Positions 1 through 5,190 of a DNA stretch of 5,190 nucleotides are shown one piece after another; position 1 is the first letter of the stretch; each line of letters opens with the position of its first letter. Position numbers and translations under genes: made by a program. The notes beneath the pieces were generated by a model. It did not search any database and was not told the DNA's origin. It saw only the letters and a list, made by a program, of their open reading frames with translations. The DNA comes from Promethearchaeota archaeon (GTDB lineage: Archaea; Asgardarchaeota; Lokiarchaeia; Sigyniarchaeales; SOKP01), in contig JAEORV010000163.1 in the NCBI GenBank assembly GCA_016840695.1, forward strand, positions 1 to 5,190, in the 5' to 3' direction.

Positions 1-561
1 GCCTATCCATGCATTTGAAATTGCAAACATGAAGCCTGATAAAATAGCCAATAAAATACCACTATATTGTTGGTTTTTCCTATGAAGCCACTCGAATAGA
101 GCAGCTAGAGTAAATAGAGTAATTGAGTATATCGCTAATCTCCCTAAAAATCCAACTTCTAACAAATTTATTTCAGATGTTTTTACTTCCAATTCACTAA
201 AGCTTAGAAAAAAAACAGCAGCAATAATTAAAAAAATTGCAGTAATCTCTTCTTTTTTAAGAGTATCACCAATTATTTTTACAGATCCTATTGCTAATAC
301 AATTAGACCTATATCTATTAACCCAGGAATCAACACTGGTCCGATAAATGATTGAGCGATAAAGAAAAATACAGTGCCAAGACCCATATCTAGGATTAAT
401 CCAAAAACCCACAATCTATTTCTAATCAAACTTTTCATTAACTTTGATTCTTCAGGAAGATCGACTATTACTTTTTTCTGTATCACGTGTCCCACACTTT
501 TTATAGTGCCTGAAACTAGCGCTATAATAATTCCTATCCAATATAACGAAGGATCGTCCAT
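1..561 (-). CDS. NIPA/DMT-like multi-spanning membrane protein, paralogue B (C-terminus beyond window)
   Basis: This is an open frame of 187 codons from an ATG at 561 down to the window edge with no stop, so it is cut by the window and not broken. The translation starts MDDPSLYWIGIIIALVSG and shows about six hydrophobic segments (near residues 7-26, 51-70, 73-95, 105-122, 135-156 and 167-186). It aligns without large gaps to the N-terminal 185 residues or so of the membrane protein encoded at 2198-3073. Shared blocks include GLIVLAIGSV (residues 86-95), the QKK motif after segment 1 (28-30) and SGFMF near 175-179. A strong ribosome binding site, AGAGGT, lies 8 nt before the ATG. It follows the hydrolase gene by 25 nt and is probably the third gene of the same operon. 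The layout suggests a small-molecule or ion transporter of the DMT superfamily, closest in style to NIPA. Substrate unknown. Hand sampling of bases 1-300 gives about 30% GC, lower than its paralogue. Confidence 0.85.
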   Translation of the reverse strand, partial: MDDPSLYWIGIIIALVSGTIKSVGHVIQKKVIVDLPEESKLMKSLIRNRLWVFGLILDMGLGTVFFFIAQSFIGPVLIPGLIDIGLIVLAIGSVKIIGDTLKKEEITAIFLIIAAVFFLSFSELEVKTSEINLLEVGFLGRLAIYSITLFTLAALFEWLHRKNQQYSGILLAILSGFMFAISNAWIG

Positions 562-569
562 TATTTTTT

Positions 570-575
570 ACCTCT
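570..575 (-). promoter_or_regulatory. Ribosome binding site of paralogue B
   Basis: AGAGGT on the minus strand, 8 nt before the ATG at 561, matches the archaeal anti-Shine-Dalgarno sequence. It fixes the start of the partial membrane protein gene and shows it can be translated from a longer polycistronic message. Confidence 0.7.
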
Positions 576-586
576 ATTTTATTTTT

Positions 587-2179
587 TCAATATCCCACGG
601 CTTGTCCATCTTTTCTGGGTTCTGAAGCTGCAACATAACCATCTTCTAGCTTGTAAATTAATTGCGCCCCGCCAAAATCAAAATAATGGGCACTAGCGAT
701 TTGATGTCCTCGTTGAACCAAGCCATCAATGGCTTCTTTATTCATTCCTTTTTCGGTTTTAACCCGTAAACCTTGCATGACTTTCCATCTAGGAGCGTCA
801 CACGCGGCTTGAGGATTTTGACCGTATACAAATATTCTAATCATCATTTGGGCATGCCCTTGAGGTTGCATGTCGCCACCCATTACGCCAAAGCTCATAA
901 CTGGTCCGTCTTTGTTAGTAACAAAAGCAGGAATTATCGTGTGAAAGGGACGCTTGTTAGGACCTACTTGATTAGGGTGTCCTTCAACCAAAGAAAACGC
1001 AGAACCCCGATTTTGAAGACTTATACCTGTTCCAGGCACAACAACACCAGAACCAAATCCCCAATAATTTGATTGGATGTAAGAGACCATCATTCCTTGT
1101 TCATCTGCAGTTGTTAAATAAATCGTATCACTATGCTTCGGTTCGCCATACTTTGGGTTTTGCGCTTTATTAGGATCAATCAGGCGTGCTCTTTCAATTA
1201 AATATTCAGATTTTAATAAGAGAGAAGGTTTAAATTCCATTGTTGAAGGATCAGAGATATAACGATAAGCGTCCGCAAATGCCAATTTCATTGCTTCGAT
1301 TTGAACGTGCAACGATTCTGGCGAGTCGGGCTCGAAAGAACCAATATCGTGCTGCTTCAATATCCCTAACATGATTAAAGCGGCCAATCCTTGTCCATTA
1401 GGAGGAATTTCGTGTAATTGCACGCCCTTGTAATCCATTGTTATCGGTTCTTCCCATGTAATCTTATGACTTTCAAGATCTTCAAGAGTCATCAAACCAC
1501 CCGTTTCTTTTGCGTGGTTAACAATCTTTTTCGCCAATTCTCCGCTGTAAAAAGCTTCACCCTCCGTTTTTGCTATGAGCTCTAACGTTTTTGCGTGATC
1601 AGGACATTTAAACAACTGTCCTGCTCGAGGTGCCTCGTTGTTAATAAAAAATGTCTTATAGAATTCGGGAAATTTCTTTAGTTTGTACATGTTCTTTTGT
1701 AAGTTCCAGACCTGTGCGGTAATTGGAGATACTAAGAACCCATTTTTTGCGTAGTGGATCGCAGGTTCGAATACTTCTTGAAAAGAGAGTTGTCCGTATC
1801 TCTTTGATAGCTCAACCCAGGCTGAAACCGCCCCTGGAACAGTTACTGAATCCCATCCTATTAATGGCATTGTCCTTTTGCGAGAAAAATATTCTGGAGT
1901 CCAAGCCGCAGGAGACCTACCAGACGCATTTAATCCTACAATATTATTCCCCTCCCACAAAATCGCAAAGGCATCGCTCCCAATTCCGTTCATTGTTGGT
2001 TCTACTACAGTCAACGTTATAGCAGCTGCTAACGCTGCATCCACGGCATTTCCGCCTTTTTTTAACATGTGAATTCCCGCTTGAGACGCTAAAGGCTGCG
2101 AAGTTGAAACTATGTTATTAGCCATGACGGGCATTCTTTGGGAGGGATACGGAAAATCCCATTTGAGATTATTTTTCAT
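587..2179 (-). CDS. Gamma-glutamyltransferase-like Ntn-hydrolase (YwrD-type, acylase-like)
   Basis: A 530-residue protein of the gamma-glutamyltranspeptidase superfamily. Family members are made as a precursor that cleaves itself just before a catalytic Thr, giving large and small subunits. Here the predicted cut is between Asp351 and Thr352 (HSDTIYLTTAD), leaving a small subunit of 179 residues. Visible family features are GGNAVDAALAAA near residues 42-53, NASGRSP with the substrate-carboxylate Arg (Arg88), SNYWGFGSG near 370-378 and the oxyanion Gly pair Gly434-Gly435 in MGGDMQPQGH. The E. coli Asp433 equivalent, which holds the substrate alpha-amino group, is Ala394 in NRGSAF, so canonical gamma-glutamyl transfer is doubtful and an amidase/acylase role is possible. 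There is no signal peptide, so it is predicted to be cytoplasmic. A GTG codon at 2182 directly precedes the ATG at 2179; AAGGA lies 7 nt from the ATG but only 4 nt from the GTG, favouring the ATG. It lies between two paralogous membrane-protein genes, 18 nt after the first. Confidence 0.93.
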   Translation of the reverse strand: MKNNLKWDFPYPSQRMPVMANNIVSTSQPLASQAGIHMLKKGGNAVDAALAAAITLTVVEPTMNGIGSDAFAILWEGNNIVGLNASGRSPAAWTPEYFSRKRTMPLIGWDSVTVPGAVSAWVELSKRYGQLSFQEVFEPAIHYAKNGFLVSPITAQVWNLQKNMYKLKKFPEFYKTFFINNEAPRAGQLFKCPDHAKTLELIAKTEGEAFYSGELAKKIVNHAKETGGLMTLEDLESHKITWEEPITMDYKGVQLHEIPPNGQGLAALIMLGILKQHDIGSFEPDSPESLHVQIEAMKLAFADAYRYISDPSTMEFKPSLLLKSEYLIERARLIDPNKAQNPKYGEPKHSDTIYLTTADEQGMMVSYIQSNYWGFGSGVVVPGTGISLQNRGSAFSLVEGHPNQVGPNKRPFHTIIPAFVTNKDGPVMSFGVMGGDMQPQGHAQMMIRIFVYGQNPQAACDAPRWKVMQGLRVKTEKGMNKEAIDGLVQRGHQIASAHYFDFGGAQLIYKLEDGYVAASEPRKDGQAVGY

Positions 2180-2186
2180 CACATAT

Positions 2187-2191
2187 TCCTT
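2187..2191 (-). promoter_or_regulatory. Ribosome binding site deciding the hydrolase start
   Basis: AAGGA on the minus strand lies in the 18-nt gap after the upstream membrane-protein gene. It is 7 nt from the ATG at 2179 and 4 nt from the alternative GTG at 2182, so the ATG is preferred. Confidence 0.55.
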
Positions 2192-2197
2192 AAAAAA

Positions 2198-3073
2198 TTA
2201 TTTTTGTATTTCTTCCATCTGAGCTTGTCGCTTTCCCAATAAGAAGGAGCTTATTATTATCAAAGCAACACCAATGCTGATATACACGAAAGCCATTGGT
2301 AATGCGGTTTGAAGAAACACTAAGAAATATACGAAAATCGGTGTAATTTGTATGGGAACCTGCTGTACTGGTATTAAATTAGATGCTTGACCAGATGTAA
2401 AAGCTTTCTGAAGTTCTGTAATTCCAAAAATATTTGACAAGACAAGAATGACCGAAGCTATAATGAAAATAGCAATATAACCGGGAGTGAAAGTCATTTG
2501 CTCAAAAACGGTCATTAATGGGCTAATCCAAAAGTTACTGAGCGAAAACATGAAACCTGAAAAAATAGCAAGAAGGAGGGCTTTTACTCTATTTATCTTC
2601 TTTGCTGCCACTTTGCATGCAATTGCGCTTAGGACCAATATGACTGTAAAAGCGGACATTGTAAAAACGTAATCTGTTAAAACGAGAGTTTCCGTAGGAA
2701 TCGACAATTCACTCATACCTAGCAATAAAATACCCATTATCATTACTATTATACCGATGTACTCGTCTCTTTTAAGCGTCTCACCTAAAATCCTCACGGA
2801 ACCTATAGCTAGAACTATTAAACCCGCAGCCATTAATCCAGGAACAAGGGCAGGACCTATTAAGATTTGAGCAACCATGAAAAATACAGAACCTATAGCT
2901 AACTGTAAAATTAAGCCAAGTAACCACGTTTTATCCTTAGCTATATTTTTTAAGAATTCCTCGTCGTTTTTATGCTCATTTACTACTTTTTTTTGTAATA
3001 CCGTGCCATAGTTATTCGCTATTCCAGATAAAATTGCCATTATAACACCTAATAAATATATTGTTGAATCCAA
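2198..3073 (-). CDS. NIPA/DMT-like nine-segment membrane protein, paralogue A (TTG start)
   Basis: A 291-residue, very hydrophobic protein with about nine membrane segments (roughly residues 5-25, 50-70, 73-94, 103-121, 132-153, 164-185, 198-217, 241-258 and 261-279). A hydrophilic loop, QKKVVNEHKNDEEF, follows segment 1 and a short charged tail ends the protein. Nine segments, a Lys-rich end to segment 1, and an Ala/Ser-x-Leu-Ile-Pro-Val signature before the last two segments (about 230-236) resemble the NIPA/EamA-like branch of the drug/metabolite transporter superfamily. Eukaryotic NIPA proteins are linked to Mg2+ transport, but that cannot be transferred here. The start codon is TTG at 3073, with AGGTT 7 nt upstream; the paralogue at 1-561 begins at the same aligned position with ATG, which supports this start. 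First gene of the likely operon, followed by the hydrolase after 18 nt. Confidence 0.9.
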   Translation of the reverse strand: MDSTIYLLGVIMAILSGIANNYGTVLQKKVVNEHKNDEEFLKNIAKDKTWLLGLILQLAIGSVFFMVAQILIGPALVPGLMAAGLIVLAIGSVRILGETLKRDEYIGIIVMIMGILLLGMSELSIPTETLVLTDYVFTMSAFTVILVLSAIACKVAAKKINRVKALLLAIFSGFMFSLSNFWISPLMTVFEQMTFTPGYIAIFIIASVILVLSNIFGITELQKAFTSGQASNLIPVQQVPIQITPIFVYFLVFLQTALPMAFVYISIGVALIIISSFLLGKRQAQMEEIQK

Positions 3074-3080
3074 TTCTTTT

Positions 3081-3085
3081 AACCT
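3081..3085 (-). promoter_or_regulatory. Ribosome binding site for the TTG start of paralogue A
   Basis: AGGTT on the minus strand lies 7 nt before the TTG at 3073. It matters because the next in-frame ATG (codon 12) would remove half of the first membrane segment. Confidence 0.55.
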
Positions 3086-3104
3086 AAATTTAATTTTATT
3101 TGTT

Positions 3105-3116
3105 ATTTTTATATTT
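3105..3116 (-). promoter_or_regulatory. Candidate TATA promoter of the transporter-hydrolase operon
   Basis: On the minus strand an AAAATATAAAAA element is centred near 3111. Standard archaeal spacing of about 26 bp would start transcription near 3085, a short leader that just includes the AGGTT binding site. The whole region is AT-rich, so chance TATA-like matches are easy and the exact element is uncertain. Confidence 0.4.
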
Positions 3117-3226
3117 TAGACGAATACCTTAAAAAATCTTCTATTATTGTCGGGAATATTAGTTCAAAGTGATCAAAACATCTTTAAAGCATTTGAAATA
3201 ATTTTAAAAGATTATGTGTTAAATTT

Positions 3227-3257
3227 TTAAATTACTCGGGACTTATCTTAAATTACT
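3227..3257. repeat. 10-bp direct repeat, 21-bp period, in the divergent promoter region
   Basis: TTAAATTACT occurs at 3227-3236 and again exactly at 3248-3257. The 21-bp period equals two helical turns, so both copies face the same side of the DNA, as expected of a paired regulator site. It lies just upstream of the likely promoter of the SCP2 gene. The rest of 3074-3328 holds no gene and no clear hairpin. Confidence 0.4.
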
Positions 3258-3271
3258 TATGAACTTAATAA

Positions 3272-3283
3272 AATTTAAAATAA
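3272..3283 (+). promoter_or_regulatory. Candidate TATA promoter of the SCP2 gene
   Basis: A TTTAAAATAA-type element is centred near 3277 and would start transcription near 3303, giving a leader of about 26 nt that includes the AGAGGTG binding site. A second element, ACTATAAG at 3290-3297, would instead start near 3320. The sequence cannot separate the two. Confidence 0.3.
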
Positions 3284-3315
3284 TAAAATACTATAAGAGA
3301 AATAAAAATATAATA

Positions 3316-3322
3316 AGAGGTG
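3316..3322 (+). promoter_or_regulatory. Ribosome binding site deciding the TTG start of the SCP2 gene
   Basis: AGAGGTG is a near-ideal Shine-Dalgarno sequence ending 6 nt before TTG at 3329. The GTG inside it (3320) is also in frame and would add three residues, but it overlaps the binding site itself and so is a poor start. Confidence 0.75.
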
Positions 3323-3328
3323 TATAGA

Positions 3329-3670
3329 TTGGCTACAACTGAAGAATTAAAAAGTGAATTAGAGAAATGGGCAAAGAAAGTAGAAGATCCTGAAATAGCA
3401 GAAGAATTCGAAGGGTACAATAAAACTCTACAATTGAGTTTTCCCGATCTTGATTATCATTTACAATTGATTATTGAGGGTCAAAAAGCAAGAGTTGAGG
3501 AAGGTCTAAATGAAAACGCTGAAATGAGCTTGGACGTAGAAAGTGACATGTTCATTGGTATCTGTACGGGAGAGGTCGATCCAATGGAAGCGTTCATGGA
3601 TGGTCAACTTAAACCAAAAGGAAACATGGCAGATTTAGAAGTATTAGAAATATTCATGGACGACATTTAA
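3329..3670 (+). CDS. SCP2 sterol-carrier-like lipid-binding protein (TTG start)
   Basis: A 113-residue acidic, soluble protein that fills a single SCP2 sterol-binding domain, the usual size for stand-alone members. The C-terminal half carries the family signature: a strand with SLDVESDMFIGICTGEVDP (residues 67-85) followed by MEAFMDGQLKPKGNM (86-100), the loop and strand that close the hydrophobic tunnel. SCP2 domains bind or shuttle fatty acyl chains, sterols or other isoprenoid-like molecules; in an archaeon the ligand is unknown. The TTG start is chosen because AGAGGTG lies 6 nt upstream and because the resulting N-terminus, MATTEELKSEL, looks typical of the family; the in-frame GTG at 3320 is the alternative. 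There is no signal peptide or membrane segment, so it should be cytoplasmic. It diverges from the transporter-hydrolase operon and is separated from the M24 gene by 75 nt containing an apparent new promoter. Confidence 0.9.
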   Translation: MATTEELKSELEKWAKKVEDPEIAEEFEGYNKTLQLSFPDLDYHLQLIIEGQKARVEEGLNENAEMSLDVESDMFIGICTGEVDPMEAFMDGQLKPKGNMADLEVLEIFMDDI

Positions 3671-3678
3671 AGTCCAAA

Positions 3679-3714
3679 TTTTTTAATGCTTCATTATTTA
3701 TTATTTTTAATATA
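3679..3714 (+). terminator. Candidate T-rich archaeal terminator after the SCP2 gene
   Basis: The non-template strand has a T6 run at 3679-3684, 8 nt after the stop codon, followed by further T-rich stretches to about 3714 and no hairpin. Archaeal RNA polymerase often terminates at such oligo-T runs. The background is AT-rich, so support is moderate. Confidence 0.35.
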
Positions 3715-3724
3715 TTTTTATATT
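3715..3724 (+). promoter_or_regulatory. TATA promoter of the M24 gene, consistent with a leaderless message
   Basis: TTTTTATATT is centred about 26 bp before the A of the ATG at 3746. That is the spacing from archaeal TATA box to transcription start, so the message would begin at or next to the start codon. No Shine-Dalgarno sequence is present in the 20 nt before the ATG, which agrees. Confidence 0.55.
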
Positions 3725-3745
3725 GACTATCAAATGTGAATAAAA

Positions 3746-4873
3746 ATGGTAGAACCTATAGGATATGATAAAAAGAAAGCAAGCAAAGTCCTTGATAACC
3801 ACGATATTGATTTGTTAATCGCTACTACACCAGTAAACGTGTTTTACACGACGGGAATACCTACGCTCCACGTTGCTCCAAATCCGATATTGTACGTGTT
3901 GTACAATCAATATCCAAACTTCTCGTTAGTTCGTAGAGATGGGGAAGAAAGTTTACTACTTTGGATGGTGTACGCAAGCACGGAAAGGTTTTCATGGGTA
4001 AAAGATGTTGAAGGCATCATGTCTCCTAAAGCAGCCTTGCAGTATCTTGGGGATAAAATAAATGAGTGGGATTTGGCAGGAAAAACAATCGGCCTTGAAA
4101 GGCTCATGCCAAGGTATCAGTCAGAATTCTTGCGGAAAACATTTCCAAATGCTAAGTTCGTTGATGCAGATAAGGCGTTTTTAGACATGCGAATAGTTAA
4201 AACTGAAGAAGAAATCAAGCGGATTAAAAAATCAACAGAGATAGCTGAGAAAGCAATAATGAACATGATTGATGCGATAAAAGAAGGGATTACAGATAAC
4301 GAGTTGTTACAAATAGCAAGAAGATCCATTATAGACGAGGGGGCAGAAGGATGGGATCATTTAACGATGAATATAGGTCCTTCAGATCCAGAAGCTCCAG
4401 GAATCGGAATAACAGTAAAACCAGGTGATGTCATTCGTTTAGACATGGGTGCTGTTTGGAAAGGATACGTCTCAGACGTGAGCAGGGAAGCTTGCGTGGG
4501 TGAGGTTCCCGAAAAGGCTGCAGAAGTCATGGAAAATATCATTAAAGTGCAAGAATTTTGCCTAGATCACATAAAACCAGGAGGAGATCCCAAACAGCTA
4601 TATGAGGATGCCATGAGCTTTTTCAAGACTTTATCTAAGAGAGGCAGGGCTAACATCATAGGACATAGCATTGGTCTTGAAGTAGAAGAATATCACGTGT
4701 TTGGCCCGGGAAAACCCATGGAATATCTATTTGAAGAAAATATGGTCTTAGACATAGAAGCATGGCAACTCGTTAGAGGACAAGGTTTGGTAGGAATTGA
4801 AGATTGCTACAGAATCACTAGCTCTGGATGCGAAAGGCTTTCAAGTCTCGATAAAGAAATATTTATAAAATAA
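3746..4873 (+). CDS. M24 family metallopeptidase (Xaa-Pro aminopeptidase/prolidase-like)
   Basis: A 375-residue protein with a creatinase/prolidase N-terminal domain (about 1-140) and a pita-bread catalytic domain (about 155-375). All five dinuclear metal ligands of the M24 family are visible: Asp233 in RLDMG, Asp244 in SDVSR, His307 in GHSIGL, Glu338 in LDIEAW and Glu352 in GIEDCYRIT. Such enzymes cut the bond before proline in peptides or dipeptides, though the family also includes creatinase and non-catalytic members. The usual GHGxGLxxHE motif reads GHSIGLEVEEYH here: the second active-site His is Glu314, with His317 three residues later. Specificity is therefore uncertain. No signal peptide; predicted cytoplasmic. 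A TATA box 26 bp before the ATG and no ribosome binding site suggest a leaderless message. The SDR gene follows by 7 nt. Confidence 0.92.
   Translation: MVEPIGYDKKKASKVLDNHDIDLLIATTPVNVFYTTGIPTLHVAPNPILYVLYNQYPNFSLVRRDGEESLLLWMVYASTERFSWVKDVEGIMSPKAALQYLGDKINEWDLAGKTIGLERLMPRYQSEFLRKTFPNAKFVDADKAFLDMRIVKTEEEIKRIKKSTEIAEKAIMNMIDAIKEGITDNELLQIARRSIIDEGAEGWDHLTMNIGPSDPEAPGIGITVKPGDVIRLDMGAVWKGYVSDVSREACVGEVPEKAAEVMENIIKVQEFCLDHIKPGGDPKQLYEDAMSFFKTLSKRGRANIIGHSIGLEVEEYHVFGPGKPMEYLFEENMVLDIEAWQLVRGQGLVGIEDCYRITSSGCERLSSLDKEIFIK
4862..4869 (+). promoter_or_regulatory. Possible TATA box inside the end of the M24 gene, upstream of the SDR
   Basis: TTTATAAA, a textbook archaeal TATA sequence, is preceded by an A-rich stretch and lies in the last codons of the M24 gene. 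Its centre is about 25 bp before a GTG at 4890, which is codon 4 of the SDR frame. It may drive a separate SDR transcript or be chance within coding sequence. Confidence 0.3.
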
Positions 4874-4880
4874 CGAGTTG

Positions 4881-5190
4881 ATGATTGAAGTGAGAGTTAA
4901 AGATAAAGTAACCGTATTGACTGGAGCGGCGGCTGGAATAGGAAGGGCTACAGCAAAATTATTCGCAAAAGAAGGAGCAATACTAGTGCTTTCAGACATC
5001 GATGAAGAAGGATTGAAGGAAACCTATGAAATGCTTTCAGAAGATGAGAAAAAGAAAACCACGATCTCGAAAGTGGACGTGCGAAATCAAGATGAAGTAC
5101 AAAAGATGATTGAAAGAACGATAGATACCCATGGTCGTATTGATGTGTTAATCGTAAACGCAGGAGTGGTAAGAGTGGGTGAAGTTGATA
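4881..5190 (+). CDS. Short-chain dehydrogenase/reductase (C-terminus beyond window)
   Basis: An open frame of 103 codons plus one base runs off the window edge without a stop. It shows the N-terminal half of a classical SDR Rossmann fold: the cofactor-binding TGAAAGIG at residues 14-21, Asp39 at the end of strand 2 (LVLSDID), which favours NAD over NADP, Asp66-Val67, which contacts the adenine, and VNAG at 92-95 (the common form is NNAG). The catalytic Ser-Tyr-Lys residues lie outside the window, so activity and substrate cannot be judged. The gene begins 7 nt after the M24 stop and may be cotranscribed with it. The start is uncertain: no good ribosome binding site precedes the ATG at 4881. 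The GTG at 4890 would give MRVKDKVTVLTG, a very typical SDR N-terminus, and sits about 25 bp from a TATA-like sequence. Predicted to be a cytoplasmic oxidoreductase. Confidence 0.9.
   Translation, partial: MIEVRVKDKVTVLTGAAAGIGRATAKLFAKEGAILVLSDIDEEGLKETYEMLSEDEKKKTTISKVDVRNQDEVQKMIERTIDTHGRIDVLIVNAGVVRVGEVD

Noticed and set aside
1..561. Paralogue B as a truncated pseudogene
   Set aside because: The frame is intact to the window edge with a good start and ribosome binding site; only the window cuts it.
374..625. Plus-strand open frame of 83 codons
   Set aside because: It overlaps the well-supported paralogue B gene on the other strand, has no family resemblance and runs past the gene's ribosome binding site; it is an antisense shadow.
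773..2072. Plus-strand open frames of 64 to 99 codons
   Set aside because: They lie wholly inside the hydrolase gene on the other strand and read as low-meaning antisense translations without a plausible ribosome binding site.
2487..2672. Plus-strand open frame of 61 codons
   Set aside because: Antisense to paralogue A, whose membrane segments are continuous through this stretch.
2198..3073. Assignment as a magnesium transporter
   Set aside because: The nine-segment NIPA-like layout is shared by a broad superfamily with varied substrates, and nothing visible here identifies Mg2+.
3074..3328. Small gene, RNA gene or hairpin in the divergent spacer
   Set aside because: ATG codons there are followed quickly by stops, no tRNA-like or stable GC stem was seen, and short palindromes such as CTTTAAAG are expected in AT-rich DNA.
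3907..4542. Three minus-strand open frames of 61 to 70 codons
   Set aside because: All lie antisense within the M24 gene, whose metal ligands and motifs are continuous across the region.
1..5190. CRISPR array, insertion sequence or attachment site
   Set aside because: No spaced repeat series, transposase, integrase or terminal inverted repeats were found on either strand.

Overview
The window most likely comes from an AT-rich archaeon. The direct evidence is archaeal-style TATA elements about 25 bp upstream of predicted starts, one gene that looks leaderless, Shine-Dalgarno motifs of the GAGGT type on other genes, and two TTG starts supported by ribosome binding sites. The gene content (a YwrD-type gamma-glutamyltransferase-like hydrolase, nine-segment NIPA/DMT-like membrane proteins, a small SCP2 protein, an M24 peptidase and an SDR) would suit an Asgard or Thermoplasmata-like archaeon. 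No lineage marker is present, so this placement is inference.

Minus strand, read right to left from the centre: a nine-segment membrane protein (3073-2198), a gamma-glutamyltransferase-like Ntn-hydrolase (2179-587), and a second membrane protein paralogous to the first (561 to the window edge, C-terminus outside). Gaps are only 18 and 25 nt and each gene has its own ribosome binding site, so this is very probably one operon: transporter, hydrolase, transporter.

Plus strand, left to right from the centre: a TTG-started SCP2 lipid-binding protein (3329-3670), an M24 aminopeptidase/prolidase-like enzyme (3746-4873) with a promoter that suggests a leaderless message, and a short-chain dehydrogenase/reductase (4881 to the window edge, C-terminus outside) 7 nt after it.

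The two sets diverge from a very AT-rich 255-bp intergenic region (3074-3328). It holds TATA-like elements for both directions and a 10-bp direct repeat with a 21-bp period that could be an operator.

The most notable unit is the hydrolase encoded between two paralogous membrane proteins. The hydrolase keeps the catalytic Thr but lacks the Asp that canonical gamma-glutamyltransferases use to hold the substrate's alpha-amino group, and the M24 enzyme across the divergent promoter lacks the usual second active-site His. A working hypothesis is a transport-plus-hydrolysis module for a gamma-glutamyl or other acyl-amide/peptide compound. The substrate cannot be read from the sequence.
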